Made by a program: the position numbers and the translations under genes. DNA of 13,266 nt, from positions 1 through 13,266 of the forward strand of contig CAZOKZ010000094.1 of the NCBI GenBank assembly GCA_964580585.1, written 5' to 3'. This stretch comes from CAZOKZ01 sp964580585 (lineage in GTDB: Bacteria; Sumerlaeota; Sumerlaeia; SLMS01; JAHLLQ01). Below the pieces are notes generated by a model. It saw only the letters and a program-made list of their open reading frames with translations, was not told where the DNA came from and searched no databases. This document shows positions 7,159-13,266 of the stretch, in pieces; the first letter of the stretch is position 1, and the number at the start of each line of letters is the position of its first letter.

Positions 7159-8168
7159 TTCGTGTTCGCCTCCTGGTCCTGGGCGTCGGCTTTGCGTTCT
7201 TCCGCACGTTTGCCTTCAATTTCTCGGATGAAGTAGTCCTCGAGGCTTTCACGGCGTGGCGTGTAGGAAAGCAACTGGCCTTCGCCGTTGAGTAGCCGGG
7301 CGGCAATGGTCTTGGCGTCTTCTTCTTTCTCGAAGACAGCCAGGAAGTCCAACTGACGTTCGACCAACTTGATGGCTTTCTGACGGGCATCGGCCAGAAG
7401 AGTTTCGGCGGGTCCCGTCATCGCCACTTCGTATTCTTTCACTTTGGTCGAGAGCAAATCGCCCAGATGGCCTTCGGCAATTTTCTGTCCCTGGTGCAAA
7501 ATAGCTACCCGGTCGCAGATAACCTCCGCGTCGCCCAGGATGTGGCTCGAAAACATGACCGTCTTGCCGTCTTCTTTCAGACGCAAAATCAAATCGCGGA
7601 CTTCCTTGCGTCCAAACGGATCGAGGCCCGATTGCGGTTCGTCTAAAATTACCAGTTTTGGGTCATTTAGAAGCGCCTGTGCCAAACCGACGCGCTGGAG
7701 CATGCCCTTCGAGTACCCCCGCAACGGAATGTTTCCGGACTTGCCGAGACCCACCATTTCCAGCAGTTCAGGAATTCGTTGGCGGCGGACGGAGGAGGCC
7801 ATGCCGTAGAGTTGGCCATAGAAATTCAGGAATTCGCTGCCCGTCAGATAGTCGTAAAAGAAGGGATTCTCAGGTAAAAACCCGATCCGTTCCTTGACCG
7901 CGTTGTCGCCAAGGGGTTTGCCCATCAGGCGAGCGGTGCCAGAGGTCTGATAATGCAGCCCCATCAGGATTTTGATGGTGGTTGTTTTTCCAGCCCCATT
8001 GGGTCCCAGCAGACCGAAAATCTCCCCCTCGTTTACTTGCAAGTGCAAGTCTTTCAGGGCAACGCGTCGGCGATCTTTCAGCCGGATCTTGATCTTGCCA
8101 TGTTCCGTTCCGATAAAATCCTGAACGTAAACTTTCGTCAAACCTTCGATTTCAATCACGGCGCTCAT
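7155..8168 (-). CDS. ABC transporter ATP-binding protein
   Basis: This 337-residue cytoplasmic ATPase is first in the operon. Walker A is GPNGAGKT (55-62), the signature is YSKGMLQRVGLAQAL (152-166, a degenerate LSGGQ), Walker B is LVILDEP with D176/E177, and the H-loop histidine is H209. The Q-loop position reads GFLPEN, as in many ABC-2 exporters. An insertion of about 15 residues after the first strand (VQDFIGTEHGKIKIRLKDRR region) is unusual for short members of the family. The post-Walker-B stretch reads EPQSGLDP, with Gln where Thr or Ser is usual. About 100 C-terminal residues form an extra domain typical of ABC-2 ATPases. The frame continues 39 codons upstream to 8285, but the ATG at 8168 begins the conserved MSAVIEIEGLTKVY and is preferred despite a weak ribosome binding site. 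Confidence 0.93.
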   Translation of the reverse strand: MSAVIEIEGLTKVYVQDFIGTEHGKIKIRLKDRRRVALKDLHLQVNEGEIFGLLGPNGAGKTTTIKILMGLHYQTSGTARLMGKPLGDNAVKERIGFLPENPFFYDYLTGSEFLNFYGQLYGMASSVRRQRIPELLEMVGLGKSGNIPLRGYSKGMLQRVGLAQALLNDPKLVILDEPQSGLDPFGRKEVRDLILRLKEDGKTVMFSSHILGDAEVICDRVAILHQGQKIAEGHLGDLLSTKVKEYEVAMTGPAETLLADARQKAIKLVERQLDFLAVFEKEEDAKTIAARLLNGEGQLLSYTPRRESLEDYFIREIEGKRAEERKADAQDQEANTK

Positions 8169-8355
8169 AATGCAGGTGCTTTGTCCCGTGTGGTGGAATG
8201 ATGACGTGTTCCGAACGTGCCTTTGTTCATCGGTTGGGGCGAATCGGCCACGACCGCAAACAGGCTCGCTGGGTAAAATAGCCACATGAATGCCAGTCCC
8301 GGGAGCTTTTTCACTCCACCGGGATGACTACGAGGGGCATTTCAGTCCGGTGTAC
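8169..8355. other. Intergenic region upstream of the ABC operon
   Basis: These 187 bases hold no gene. They should contain the promoter of the ABC operon, which starts at 8168 on the minus strand. I see no strong -35/-10 pair. The left-hand part has only a weak ribosome binding site before the ATPase ATG. The right-hand part carries the hairpin at 8296-8328. Confidence 0.45.
8296..8328 (-). terminator. Hairpin after the cyclo-ligase gene; possible terminator
   Basis: Arms AGTCCCGG at the left and CCGGGATGACT at the right pair over CCGG plus flanking bases, with an inner GAG/CTC pair around a T-rich loop. It lies 28 bases beyond the cyclo-ligase stop codon (8356). There is no T-run after the stem on the minus strand, so it is a weak terminator candidate; it could be an RNA-end stabilising or operon-separating hairpin. 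Confidence 0.35.
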
Positions 8356-8943
8356 TTAGTTGCAACGCAATAACCCCGAGGGTGTCGCCAGCCAGTCCAT
8401 GCACTGGTCTTCTGCGGGGTTCACCGGCAACGCGGGGAGAATTTGGAAATCATAGGCCATGCCCACAAGCAAAGTCTTTGGCAAACGCTGACTTAACAGG
8501 CGGTCGAAGTGCCCGCCACCCTGGCCCAGACGATTACCCGAGTGGTCGAACGCCAACCCGGGAACCAGCACGATATCGATATCCGTAATGGGAGCGCGTT
8601 TGTCGTCGCTGACCGCTGGTTCCGGGCAGCCACGATATCCCGGACGGCAAAGCGAGAGTTCTTCGACGCGATAAATGGACATGCCGATTCCGTCGGGTTC
8701 GACTTTAGGCATGTAGAGTTCCCGCCCCTGATCCAGCCACCATTTCAGGAAAATTGTCGCGTCGATTTCCTGGCGGACGGGCAAGGTTCCAAGCAGCGCC
8801 TTGGCGGAAGCTAAACCTGGCAGGCGATGCAGCACCTTGCAGATCGCAATGCTGCTGTTGATTTGCTGGCTCTTGGGCATATCCGACCGCTGTTGACGCA
8901 TTTCGCGCCGCAGTTCTTGCTTTTGCATGACAACCGCCGACAT
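8356..8943 (-). CDS. 5-formyltetrahydrofolate cyclo-ligase (5,10-methenyltetrahydrofolate synthetase)
   Basis: This 195-residue protein matches the usual family size of 180-210. It would convert 5-formyl-THF and ATP to 5,10-methenyl-THF in the cytoplasm, salvaging folate. The family pattern is visible: an N-terminal basic helix KQELRREMRQQR (8-19), an LPVRQEIDAT segment (54-63) and the hallmark C-terminal motif VLVPGLAFDHSGNRLGQGGG then HFDRLL (125-150), which in homologues forms the ATP and folate site. The family's usual GYGGGYYDR appears here as GQGGGHFDR, a conservative change. The start at 8943 is well supported by AAGGAG seven bases upstream; the frame could extend to 9033, but that region has no better start signal. 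It is monocistronic and diverges from the oxidoreductase at 9241. The gene is often called fau or ygfA in other bacteria. Confidence 0.9.
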   Translation of the reverse strand: MSAVVMQKQELRREMRQQRSDMPKSQQINSSIAICKVLHRLPGLASAKALLGTLPVRQEIDATIFLKWWLDQGRELYMPKVEPDGIGMSIYRVEELSLCRPGYRGCPEPAVSDDKRAPITDIDIVLVPGLAFDHSGNRLGQGGGHFDRLLSQRLPKTLLVGMAYDFQILPALPVNPAEDQCMDWLATPSGLLRCN

Positions 8944-9240
8944 CGGAATCTCCTTCGACATTCCGGGGGTAACCCTTTCCTGTGTTGGATCGGTCCAAAT
9001 TGTGTGGGCACATCCTTGGTCAAAATCAACCAAACTTGAATGAAGGACGTCGATTAATTTTTTATGTGAGGAATGCCGATTCAGTGAATTTATCCCTCAA
9101 TACAGACAAGTTCTGTGGTTTCTATCCGCAAATCCTATTCCTCGGGAGCATAAAATTTCGCGTTGCCTCTCTTGGCGCGGGTCTCCAGTATCCGTTCAAC
9201 GTCGTTATTCCCATCTCGTTTTTTTCTCAGAGGGCCGTGC
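8944..9240. promoter_or_regulatory. Divergent promoter region (cyclo-ligase / MDR oxidoreductase)
   Basis: These 297 bases separate two diverging genes and hold no coding sequence I accept. Candidate plus-strand signals are TTGAAT (9036-9041), an 18-base spacer and TTTTAT (9060-9065), each matching four of six consensus bases, and an isolated good -10, TAAAAT at 9151-9156, about 85 bases before the oxidoreductase ATG. A short imperfect dyad (TTGGT ... ACCAA, 9016-9033) could be an operator but is too weak to claim. None of these is decisive. Confidence 0.3.
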
Positions 9241-10260
9241 ATGCGGGCAGTGATTGCACATCGCGAAGGCGAACCCCGGGTCGTCGAACTGGAAAAACCG
9301 CCCGTCGGTCGTGGGACAGTCGTGATTCGCGTTTCTCACTCGGCGCTGCTGTTGCCCGATGAACTGGATATGATTCGCACGATCCCGAGCCAGCTCAAGA
9401 AAGGCCAGGATGGCCTGCCTCTTGGCATGATGGTGAGCGGAATTGTCGATGAAGTGGGCGAGGGCGTGGAGGAGTTGAAAGCCGGACTTCGTGTCGCGGC
9501 CTTTGGCAACCCATACGTTTATCACGCCACGCACCTGAGCATTCCGTCGAAGCTGGTAATCGAGCTGCCCAAGAAAGTGAACCACGAAGAAGGCGCTTTC
9601 GTGGGCCAAGGCGCGCGTTCATTGCACATGATTCGAGTCGCCGAGGTTGCTATTGGCGAAAACGTGTTGGTTTTCGGCGGAGGAATGACGGGCAATCTGG
9701 TGGCCCAAGTCGCTCGCGCCGCTGGAGCCAATCCCATCGTGGTGGACGAGTCGGATTTCCGACTGGCCAAAGCTCGCAATGTGGGAATCACGTCCGCTTT
9801 TCCGCTCGATCAAAACGCCTTGCTGCGTGAAGTCGATAAATTGACCGATGGTCTTGGCGCGGATACGGCAATCATCACGGCGGACGCTCCGCCGCACGCC
9901 GTCAAGTGGGCTGCCGCGCTGCTGCGGTTCGGTGGCCGGATGCTCCTGACCCGCGAGGAAACCGAGCCGTTGCCCGCCAAGGCGCTTCACGAAAAGGAAA
10001 TCACCGTTCGTACTGTCAGCACCGCCAGTCCCGGTCATGGCGACCGCCGGTACGAGTTGGAAGGTCTGGGGTATCCGCATCGATACGTGCGTTGGACGTT
10101 ACGCGATAATATGCTGGTGTTCTTAAACCTGCTGGCCGAGCGCAAGGTTCAAATCTCTCCGCTGATTTCCGAACGAGTGCCGCTTGACCGCGCTGCGACG
10201 CTCTATGAAAAAGTCCAACGTGCTAATCAGGCTGTGATCGGCGCGATTCTGACCACCTGA
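9241..10260 (+). CDS. Zinc-independent MDR-family dehydrogenase, related to the N-terminal half of bi-domain polysaccharide oxidoreductases
   Basis: This 339-residue medium-chain dehydrogenase/reductase has a GroES-like part (about 1-125) and a Rossmann part with GGGMTG at 146-151 followed by VVDE (167-170), typical of NAD(P)(H) binding. It contains no cysteine, so neither the catalytic nor the structural zinc of alcohol dehydrogenases can be bound by Cys ligands. The stretch GLGYPHRYVRWTLRDNM (275-291) and the following FLNLLAERKVQISPLI closely resemble the MDR half of bi-domain oxidoreductases found in surface-polysaccharide clusters, where it is fused to a Gfo/Idh/MocA domain; here the protein ends after the MDR half. 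The start at 9241 is supported by AGAGGG six bases upstream; a longer TTG-initiated frame (9163) is less likely. The sugar dehydrogenase two genes downstream supports a role in nucleotide-sugar metabolism. The substrate is unknown. Confidence 0.85.
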   Translation: MRAVIAHREGEPRVVELEKPPVGRGTVVIRVSHSALLLPDELDMIRTIPSQLKKGQDGLPLGMMVSGIVDEVGEGVEELKAGLRVAAFGNPYVYHATHLSIPSKLVIELPKKVNHEEGAFVGQGARSLHMIRVAEVAIGENVLVFGGGMTGNLVAQVARAAGANPIVVDESDFRLAKARNVGITSAFPLDQNALLREVDKLTDGLGADTAIITADAPPHAVKWAAALLRFGGRMLLTREETEPLPAKALHEKEITVRTVSTASPGHGDRRYELEGLGYPHRYVRWTLRDNMLVFLNLLAERKVQISPLISERVPLDRAATLYEKVQRANQAVIGAILTT

Positions 10261-10283
10261 TGGCCAACCATAGAAGCATGCAA

Positions 10284-10305
10284 CATCATCCCAACTGTGA
10301 TGATG
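10284..10305 (+). terminator. Short hairpin after the MDR gene
   Basis: CATCATC (10284-10290) pairs perfectly with GATGATG (10299-10305) around the 8-base loop ccaactgt, 23 bases after the oxidoreductase stop. The stem is AT-rich and no clear U-run follows, so termination would be weak; partial read-through into the next gene is likely. Confidence 0.35.
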
Positions 10306-10412
10306 GGATTATTCGATGCCGCACACATCTCGCTCTTGCGCTTCGATCTTGGGCTCCCGCAGGCTGATGGCGACGGCCCGACCGTCTCCAATTTTGCATG
10401 GGGAATTGCCGA

Positions 10413-11837
10413 ATGGGGCTCTCTTTAACATCGCCATTCAAAAACGCCAGTGACTTGTTGTTTCCCAACGACGCCGAGTTCAGCTACGGCTGCGCCATGG
10501 TGGATTTGGATCGTGACGGCCAGATGGAAATCCTTGTCCTGAACATTAATGGACCGAATTTTCTCTACAAGTGGCGCGGCGAACGTCTGGTGGATGTCGC
10601 GCCCGACGAGTTCCAGGATTTTCAAAATAGCGGGATCGGCCTCGCTTGTGCCGACATGACCGGCAATGGCTTTCCCGACATTTACGTGATGAATACAACG
10701 GCGTTTCTGGGGCCGGAATCCGACCCCGATTTGCTCTTGGTCAACGAAGACGGGCTGAAATTCCACGACTTGTTTGCGGAATCGCGCGCCAGCAATTACG
10801 GAGCAGGTCGCTCGGTGGCGTGGCTCGATTTCGATGGCAGCGGACGTTTCGGCGCCTTTGTATGCAATTATGCCGAACCCTGTCGATTGTTCAGTCTGGA
10901 GAAAGGCCGCTTGATGAACATCGCGCCGGAACTGGGGCTGAACCTTGTCACCGGTGGGCGTTCCGTGGTGGCGGCTGATTTTTTCAATACCGGGCGGATG
11001 GACCTGTTTTTAGGAAACGAAAACGACGCCAACAAATTTTATCGCAACGATGGGCATCGTCGGTTCAAAGAAATCGCCGCGGAAATAAGCCTCGATGATC
11101 CGACCATGCATGCGCGTGGCGTGGCGGTCTGCGATTTTAACCGCGACGGTCGTCCGGACATTTTCATGGGGAATTGGGAAGGCCATCATCGACTGTTCGA
11201 GCAACAACCCGATGGCACATTCCGCGATGTAGCCGGTCGCGATCTGGCAATGCCTTCGCGCGTGCGCACCGTGATCGTTTTCGATTATGACAACGATGGT
11301 TGGGAAGACATTTTTATCAACAACATGGGCGAGCCCAATCGACTCTTTCACAATAACGGCGATGGAACGTTTTCCGAAGTCGATGCGGGCGATTTACGAC
11401 TGCCGTACGGATTTGGGACGGGCGCGACGGTGGGAGACATCGATGGAGACGGATTCCTCGATGTGTTTGTCTCGCACGGCGAAATGGCACCGCAGGAAAA
11501 TTGCTTGTTTCTGAATACGCCGAACGGAAATCACTGGCTGCGTTTGCATGTTCAAACAGCCGCCGGGGCCCCGGCTATCGGTGCGCGAGTGATTGTGTAT
11601 CCCGAAGGCGACGAACGCCCGATTTTGCGTTTCATCGATGGTGGCAGCGGGTACCTTTGCCAAATGGAACAAGTCGCCCACATCGGGCTCGGCCAGGCAA
11701 TGCGCGCCGCGCGTGTCGAGGTGCGTTTGACCACCGGACAAACGTGGCATGGTGAAAATATCGAAGCCGACCAGAATCTGGTCGTCCGCCCTGATGGCGA
11801 CGAATGGATTATCGCCCCCCTGGAACTTAGCGACTGA
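10413..11837 (+). CDS. FG-GAP/VCBS-repeat beta-propeller with C-terminal ASPIC/UnbV domain (CRTAC1 family)
   Basis: This 474-residue protein has seven FG-GAP-type repeats near residues 30-50, 78-98, 137-157, 187-207, 239-259, 289-309 and 340-360. Each carries a DxDxDGxxD-like calcium loop or a variant of it (DLDRDGQME, DMTGNGFPD, DFNRDGRPD, DYDNDGWED, DIDGDGFLD and others). Seven units fit a seven-bladed propeller. An ASPIC/UnbV domain follows (about 375-458: NHWLRLHV, GARVIVYPEG, GSGYL, HIGLG). Most family members are exported, but this one has no signal peptide and cannot gain one, because an in-frame TGA stands at 10365-10367. The start at 10413 is supported by GGGGAA seven bases upstream; an ATG at 10398 lacks such a signal. 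It may be cytoplasmic or use a non-classical route. The ligand is unknown, and its link to its two metabolic neighbours is contextual only. Confidence 0.88.
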   Translation: MGLSLTSPFKNASDLLFPNDAEFSYGCAMVDLDRDGQMEILVLNINGPNFLYKWRGERLVDVAPDEFQDFQNSGIGLACADMTGNGFPDIYVMNTTAFLGPESDPDLLLVNEDGLKFHDLFAESRASNYGAGRSVAWLDFDGSGRFGAFVCNYAEPCRLFSLEKGRLMNIAPELGLNLVTGGRSVVAADFFNTGRMDLFLGNENDANKFYRNDGHRRFKEIAAEISLDDPTMHARGVAVCDFNRDGRPDIFMGNWEGHHRLFEQQPDGTFRDVAGRDLAMPSRVRTVIVFDYDNDGWEDIFINNMGEPNRLFHNNGDGTFSEVDAGDLRLPYGFGTGATVGDIDGDGFLDVFVSHGEMAPQENCLFLNTPNGNHWLRLHVQTAAGAPAIGARVIVYPEGDERPILRFIDGGSGYLCQMEQVAHIGLGQAMRAARVEVRLTTGQTWHGENIEADQNLVVRPDGDEWIIAPLELSD

Positions 11838-11921
11838 TCGTTTTTGAACGTTTCAATCTTGCTTGTGTTCGGGGATCGATTTGCGCAACCTGTGCGTGGA
11901 AAAATCGACGAGGGAATTCAC

Positions 11922-13205
11922 ATGATCAAAGTTGCCGTGATCGGAGCGGGCAAGATGGGGTTGCCGTTGGCGTGTCAGATGGCCAGCCGCGGTGCCCACG
12001 TCACTGCCTGCGATATCAACGAAAAGATAGTCGAGGCCATCAATCGTGGCGAATGCCCCTTCGAGGAACCTGGCGTGCCTCAACTACTCAAAAACGTCGT
12101 CGAATCCGGCCATTTGACGGCTACAACCGATACGGTTGCGGCCGTTAAGGAATGCCGCGATATTCTTGTCATCGTGCCCGTGCTTCTTACGCCGGGAAAA
12201 ACAGCGGATTTGGCTTCGATTGAAAACGTGACATTGCAAATCGCGCGTGGGCTGCACAAAGGCCAGATGGTCTGCTACGAAACGACATTGCCGGTTGGGA
12301 CAACGCGCCGGTTTTCGAAAATATTAGAACGCGAATCTGGGTTAAAAGCAGGGCGCGATTTCGACGTGGCATTCTCTCCCGAACGTGTCAAAAGCCGCCT
12401 GGTACTTCAGCGCTTAACGCATACACCGAAAGTCGTCGGTGGATTGACGCCGCAGGCTGCCGAGCGCGCGGAATATTTTTACTGCGAGTACCTGGGCACG
12501 CCGGTTATCAATGTCGATACGCTCGAAGCGGCCGAATTTGCCAAATTGGCAGACATGGTTTATCGCGATGTGAACATTGCGTTGGCGAATGAATTGGCGC
12601 GATATGCCGAAGCCGCTGGGATCGATTTCGCTCGCGTGACACGAGCCGCAAACACCAGTGGAGAAGCGCACATTCTTACGCCAGGCATCGGCGTGGGAGG
12701 GCACTGTACGCCGGTTTACCCGTATTTTCTGATCAACGATGCCGAGCGCCTCGGCGCCGAACAATCGCTCGCCGCGCAAGCCCGCGTGATCAACGACGGG
12801 CAAGCAACGCACTTGATCGACGCGTTGGAAAAAGCATGGAAACCGGTGCGAAAACACCGAATTACGATTCTGGGCCTTGGATTTCGTCCCGAAGTCAAAG
12901 AAGCCACTTGCTCGCCCGCGTTTTTGATTCGCGATGAACTTGTGCGGCGAGGTGCCAACGTTCAATTGCACGATCCGCACTTTTCGCCAGATGAAATTCA
13001 AGCCTATGGTTTCGAGCCGGAAGATGAAATCACGGGTGAGGTGTTGATTCTTAATACCGCGCACAGCATGTATCGAAACATGGATTTCGACGAGCTGTCT
13101 AACGCTGGTGTCAAAGCCTTGGTGGATGGGCGAAATCTTTGGAAACCCGAAGAAGTGCGCTCTGCGGGAATTGTTTACGTAGGCGTCGGCATTTCAGCTA
13201 AATGA
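11922..13205 (+). CDS. UDP-sugar dehydrogenase (UDP-ManNAc/UDP-glucose dehydrogenase superfamily)
   Basis: This 427-residue cytoplasmic enzyme is of normal length for the family, which oxidises C6 of a UDP-sugar to the uronic acid in two NAD+-dependent steps. The N-terminal Rossmann motif is GAGKMG (8-13). ETTLPVGTT (120-128) and FSPERV (151-156) are family blocks, and the catalytic cysteine is C262 in GVGGHCTPVYP (257-267). The central lysine is K208 in EFAKLADMVYRDVNIALANELA. Two positions normally catalytic in UDP-glucose dehydrogenase differ: the Asn four residues after the Lys is M212, and the Asp four residues after the Cys is Y266. WecC-like UDP-ManNAc dehydrogenase and other subfamilies remain possible, and the UDP-sugar is not fixed by the sequence. 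The start at 11922 is supported by GAGGGA six bases upstream. The product would feed polysaccharide or O-antigen synthesis. Confidence 0.87.
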   Translation: MIKVAVIGAGKMGLPLACQMASRGAHVTACDINEKIVEAINRGECPFEEPGVPQLLKNVVESGHLTATTDTVAAVKECRDILVIVPVLLTPGKTADLASIENVTLQIARGLHKGQMVCYETTLPVGTTRRFSKILERESGLKAGRDFDVAFSPERVKSRLVLQRLTHTPKVVGGLTPQAAERAEYFYCEYLGTPVINVDTLEAAEFAKLADMVYRDVNIALANELARYAEAAGIDFARVTRAANTSGEAHILTPGIGVGGHCTPVYPYFLINDAERLGAEQSLAAQARVINDGQATHLIDALEKAWKPVRKHRITILGLGFRPEVKEATCSPAFLIRDELVRRGANVQLHDPHFSPDEIQAYGFEPEDEITGEVLILNTAHSMYRNMDFDELSNAGVKALVDGRNLWKPEEVRSAGIVYVGVGISAK

Positions 13206-13242
13206 TCGTCCCATCCATCCCATTGCTCCCATAAAAAACTTT

Positions 13243-13266
13243 GGGGGACGGAGTGCTCCGTCCCCC
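13243..13266. terminator. Palindromic hairpin at the window end; likely terminator
   Basis: GGGGGACGGAG (13243-13253) and its exact complement (13256-13266) are separated by only two bases, so the real loop is a little larger. An A-run (13233-13238) precedes it, which would form the U-tail of a terminator read from the minus strand. It lies 38 bases after the sugar-dehydrogenase stop. The plus-strand side is cut by the window edge, so the tail in that direction cannot be judged. Confidence 0.7.

Noticed and set aside
8944..9240. Possibility of a 6S-type RNA next to the cyclo-ligase gene
   Set aside because: In some proteobacteria 6S RNA lies beside this gene, but I see no long self-complementary rod here.
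10286..10468. Short minus-strand frame across the gap before the FG-GAP gene
   Set aside because: Low-complexity translation, overlaps the start of a well-supported gene and has no supporting signal.
1..13266. tRNA, rRNA, CRISPR array, transposase or phage genes
   Set aside because: None were seen; no regularly spaced direct repeats or recombinase motifs appear in the window.

Overview
The window is a piece of a bacterial chromosome of moderate GC content with ordinary gene density and no phage, plasmid or transposase genes. The lineage cannot be fixed from sequence alone. Several features fit a large-genome Gram-negative (diderm) environmental bacterium of a little-cultured phylum, for example in the Planctomycetes/Hydrogenedentes/Sumerlaeota range: a sigma-54 activator, an ECF sigma factor paired with a membrane-anchored repeat protein, an ASPIC/UnbV FG-GAP protein, and an intergenic 'accacgaaggcacgaag' inverted-repeat element of the kind scattered through such genomes. 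This assignment is inference.

Layout from left to right. Positions 1-187 (-) hold the N-terminal part of a PilZ (c-di-GMP-binding type) protein. Positions 188-773 have no gene but carry a ~200 bp inverted-repeat element. Positions 774-2282 (+) encode an NtrC-type sigma-54-dependent response regulator. It converges on a two-gene minus-strand unit, an ECF sigma factor (4513-3905) followed by a TM-anchored tetratricopeptide-like protein (3874-2372) that may be its anti-sigma factor or sensor. A hairpin terminator lies between the converging genes. Next upstream on the minus strand is a three-gene ABC export unit: ATPase (8168-7155), ABC-2 permease (7158-6205, ATGA overlap) and a membrane-anchored TPR-like protein (6180-4645), closed by a very clear intrinsic terminator at 4594-4627. 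Then comes 5-formyltetrahydrofolate cyclo-ligase (8943-8356, -).

From 9241 onward three plus-strand genes follow: a zinc-less MDR oxidoreductase related to the first half of the 'bi-domain' polysaccharide oxidoreductases, a seven-repeat FG-GAP/ASPIC-UnbV protein without a signal peptide, and a UDP-sugar dehydrogenase of the UDP-ManNAc/UDP-glucose dehydrogenase superfamily with two unusual active-site residues. The first and third suggest nucleotide-sugar or surface-polysaccharide metabolism. The window ends in a hairpin whose stem repeats that of the hairpin near 2320.

The points most worth a second look are: (i) the ECF sigma/TM-TPR pair, which lacks a zinc-finger anti-sigma motif; (ii) the ABC transporter with a dedicated anchored TPR partner; (iii) the sugar dehydrogenase with Asn-to-Met and Asp-to-Tyr changes at catalytic positions; (iv) the apparently cytoplasmic FG-GAP propeller protein. 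None is proven to be a new system from this sequence alone.
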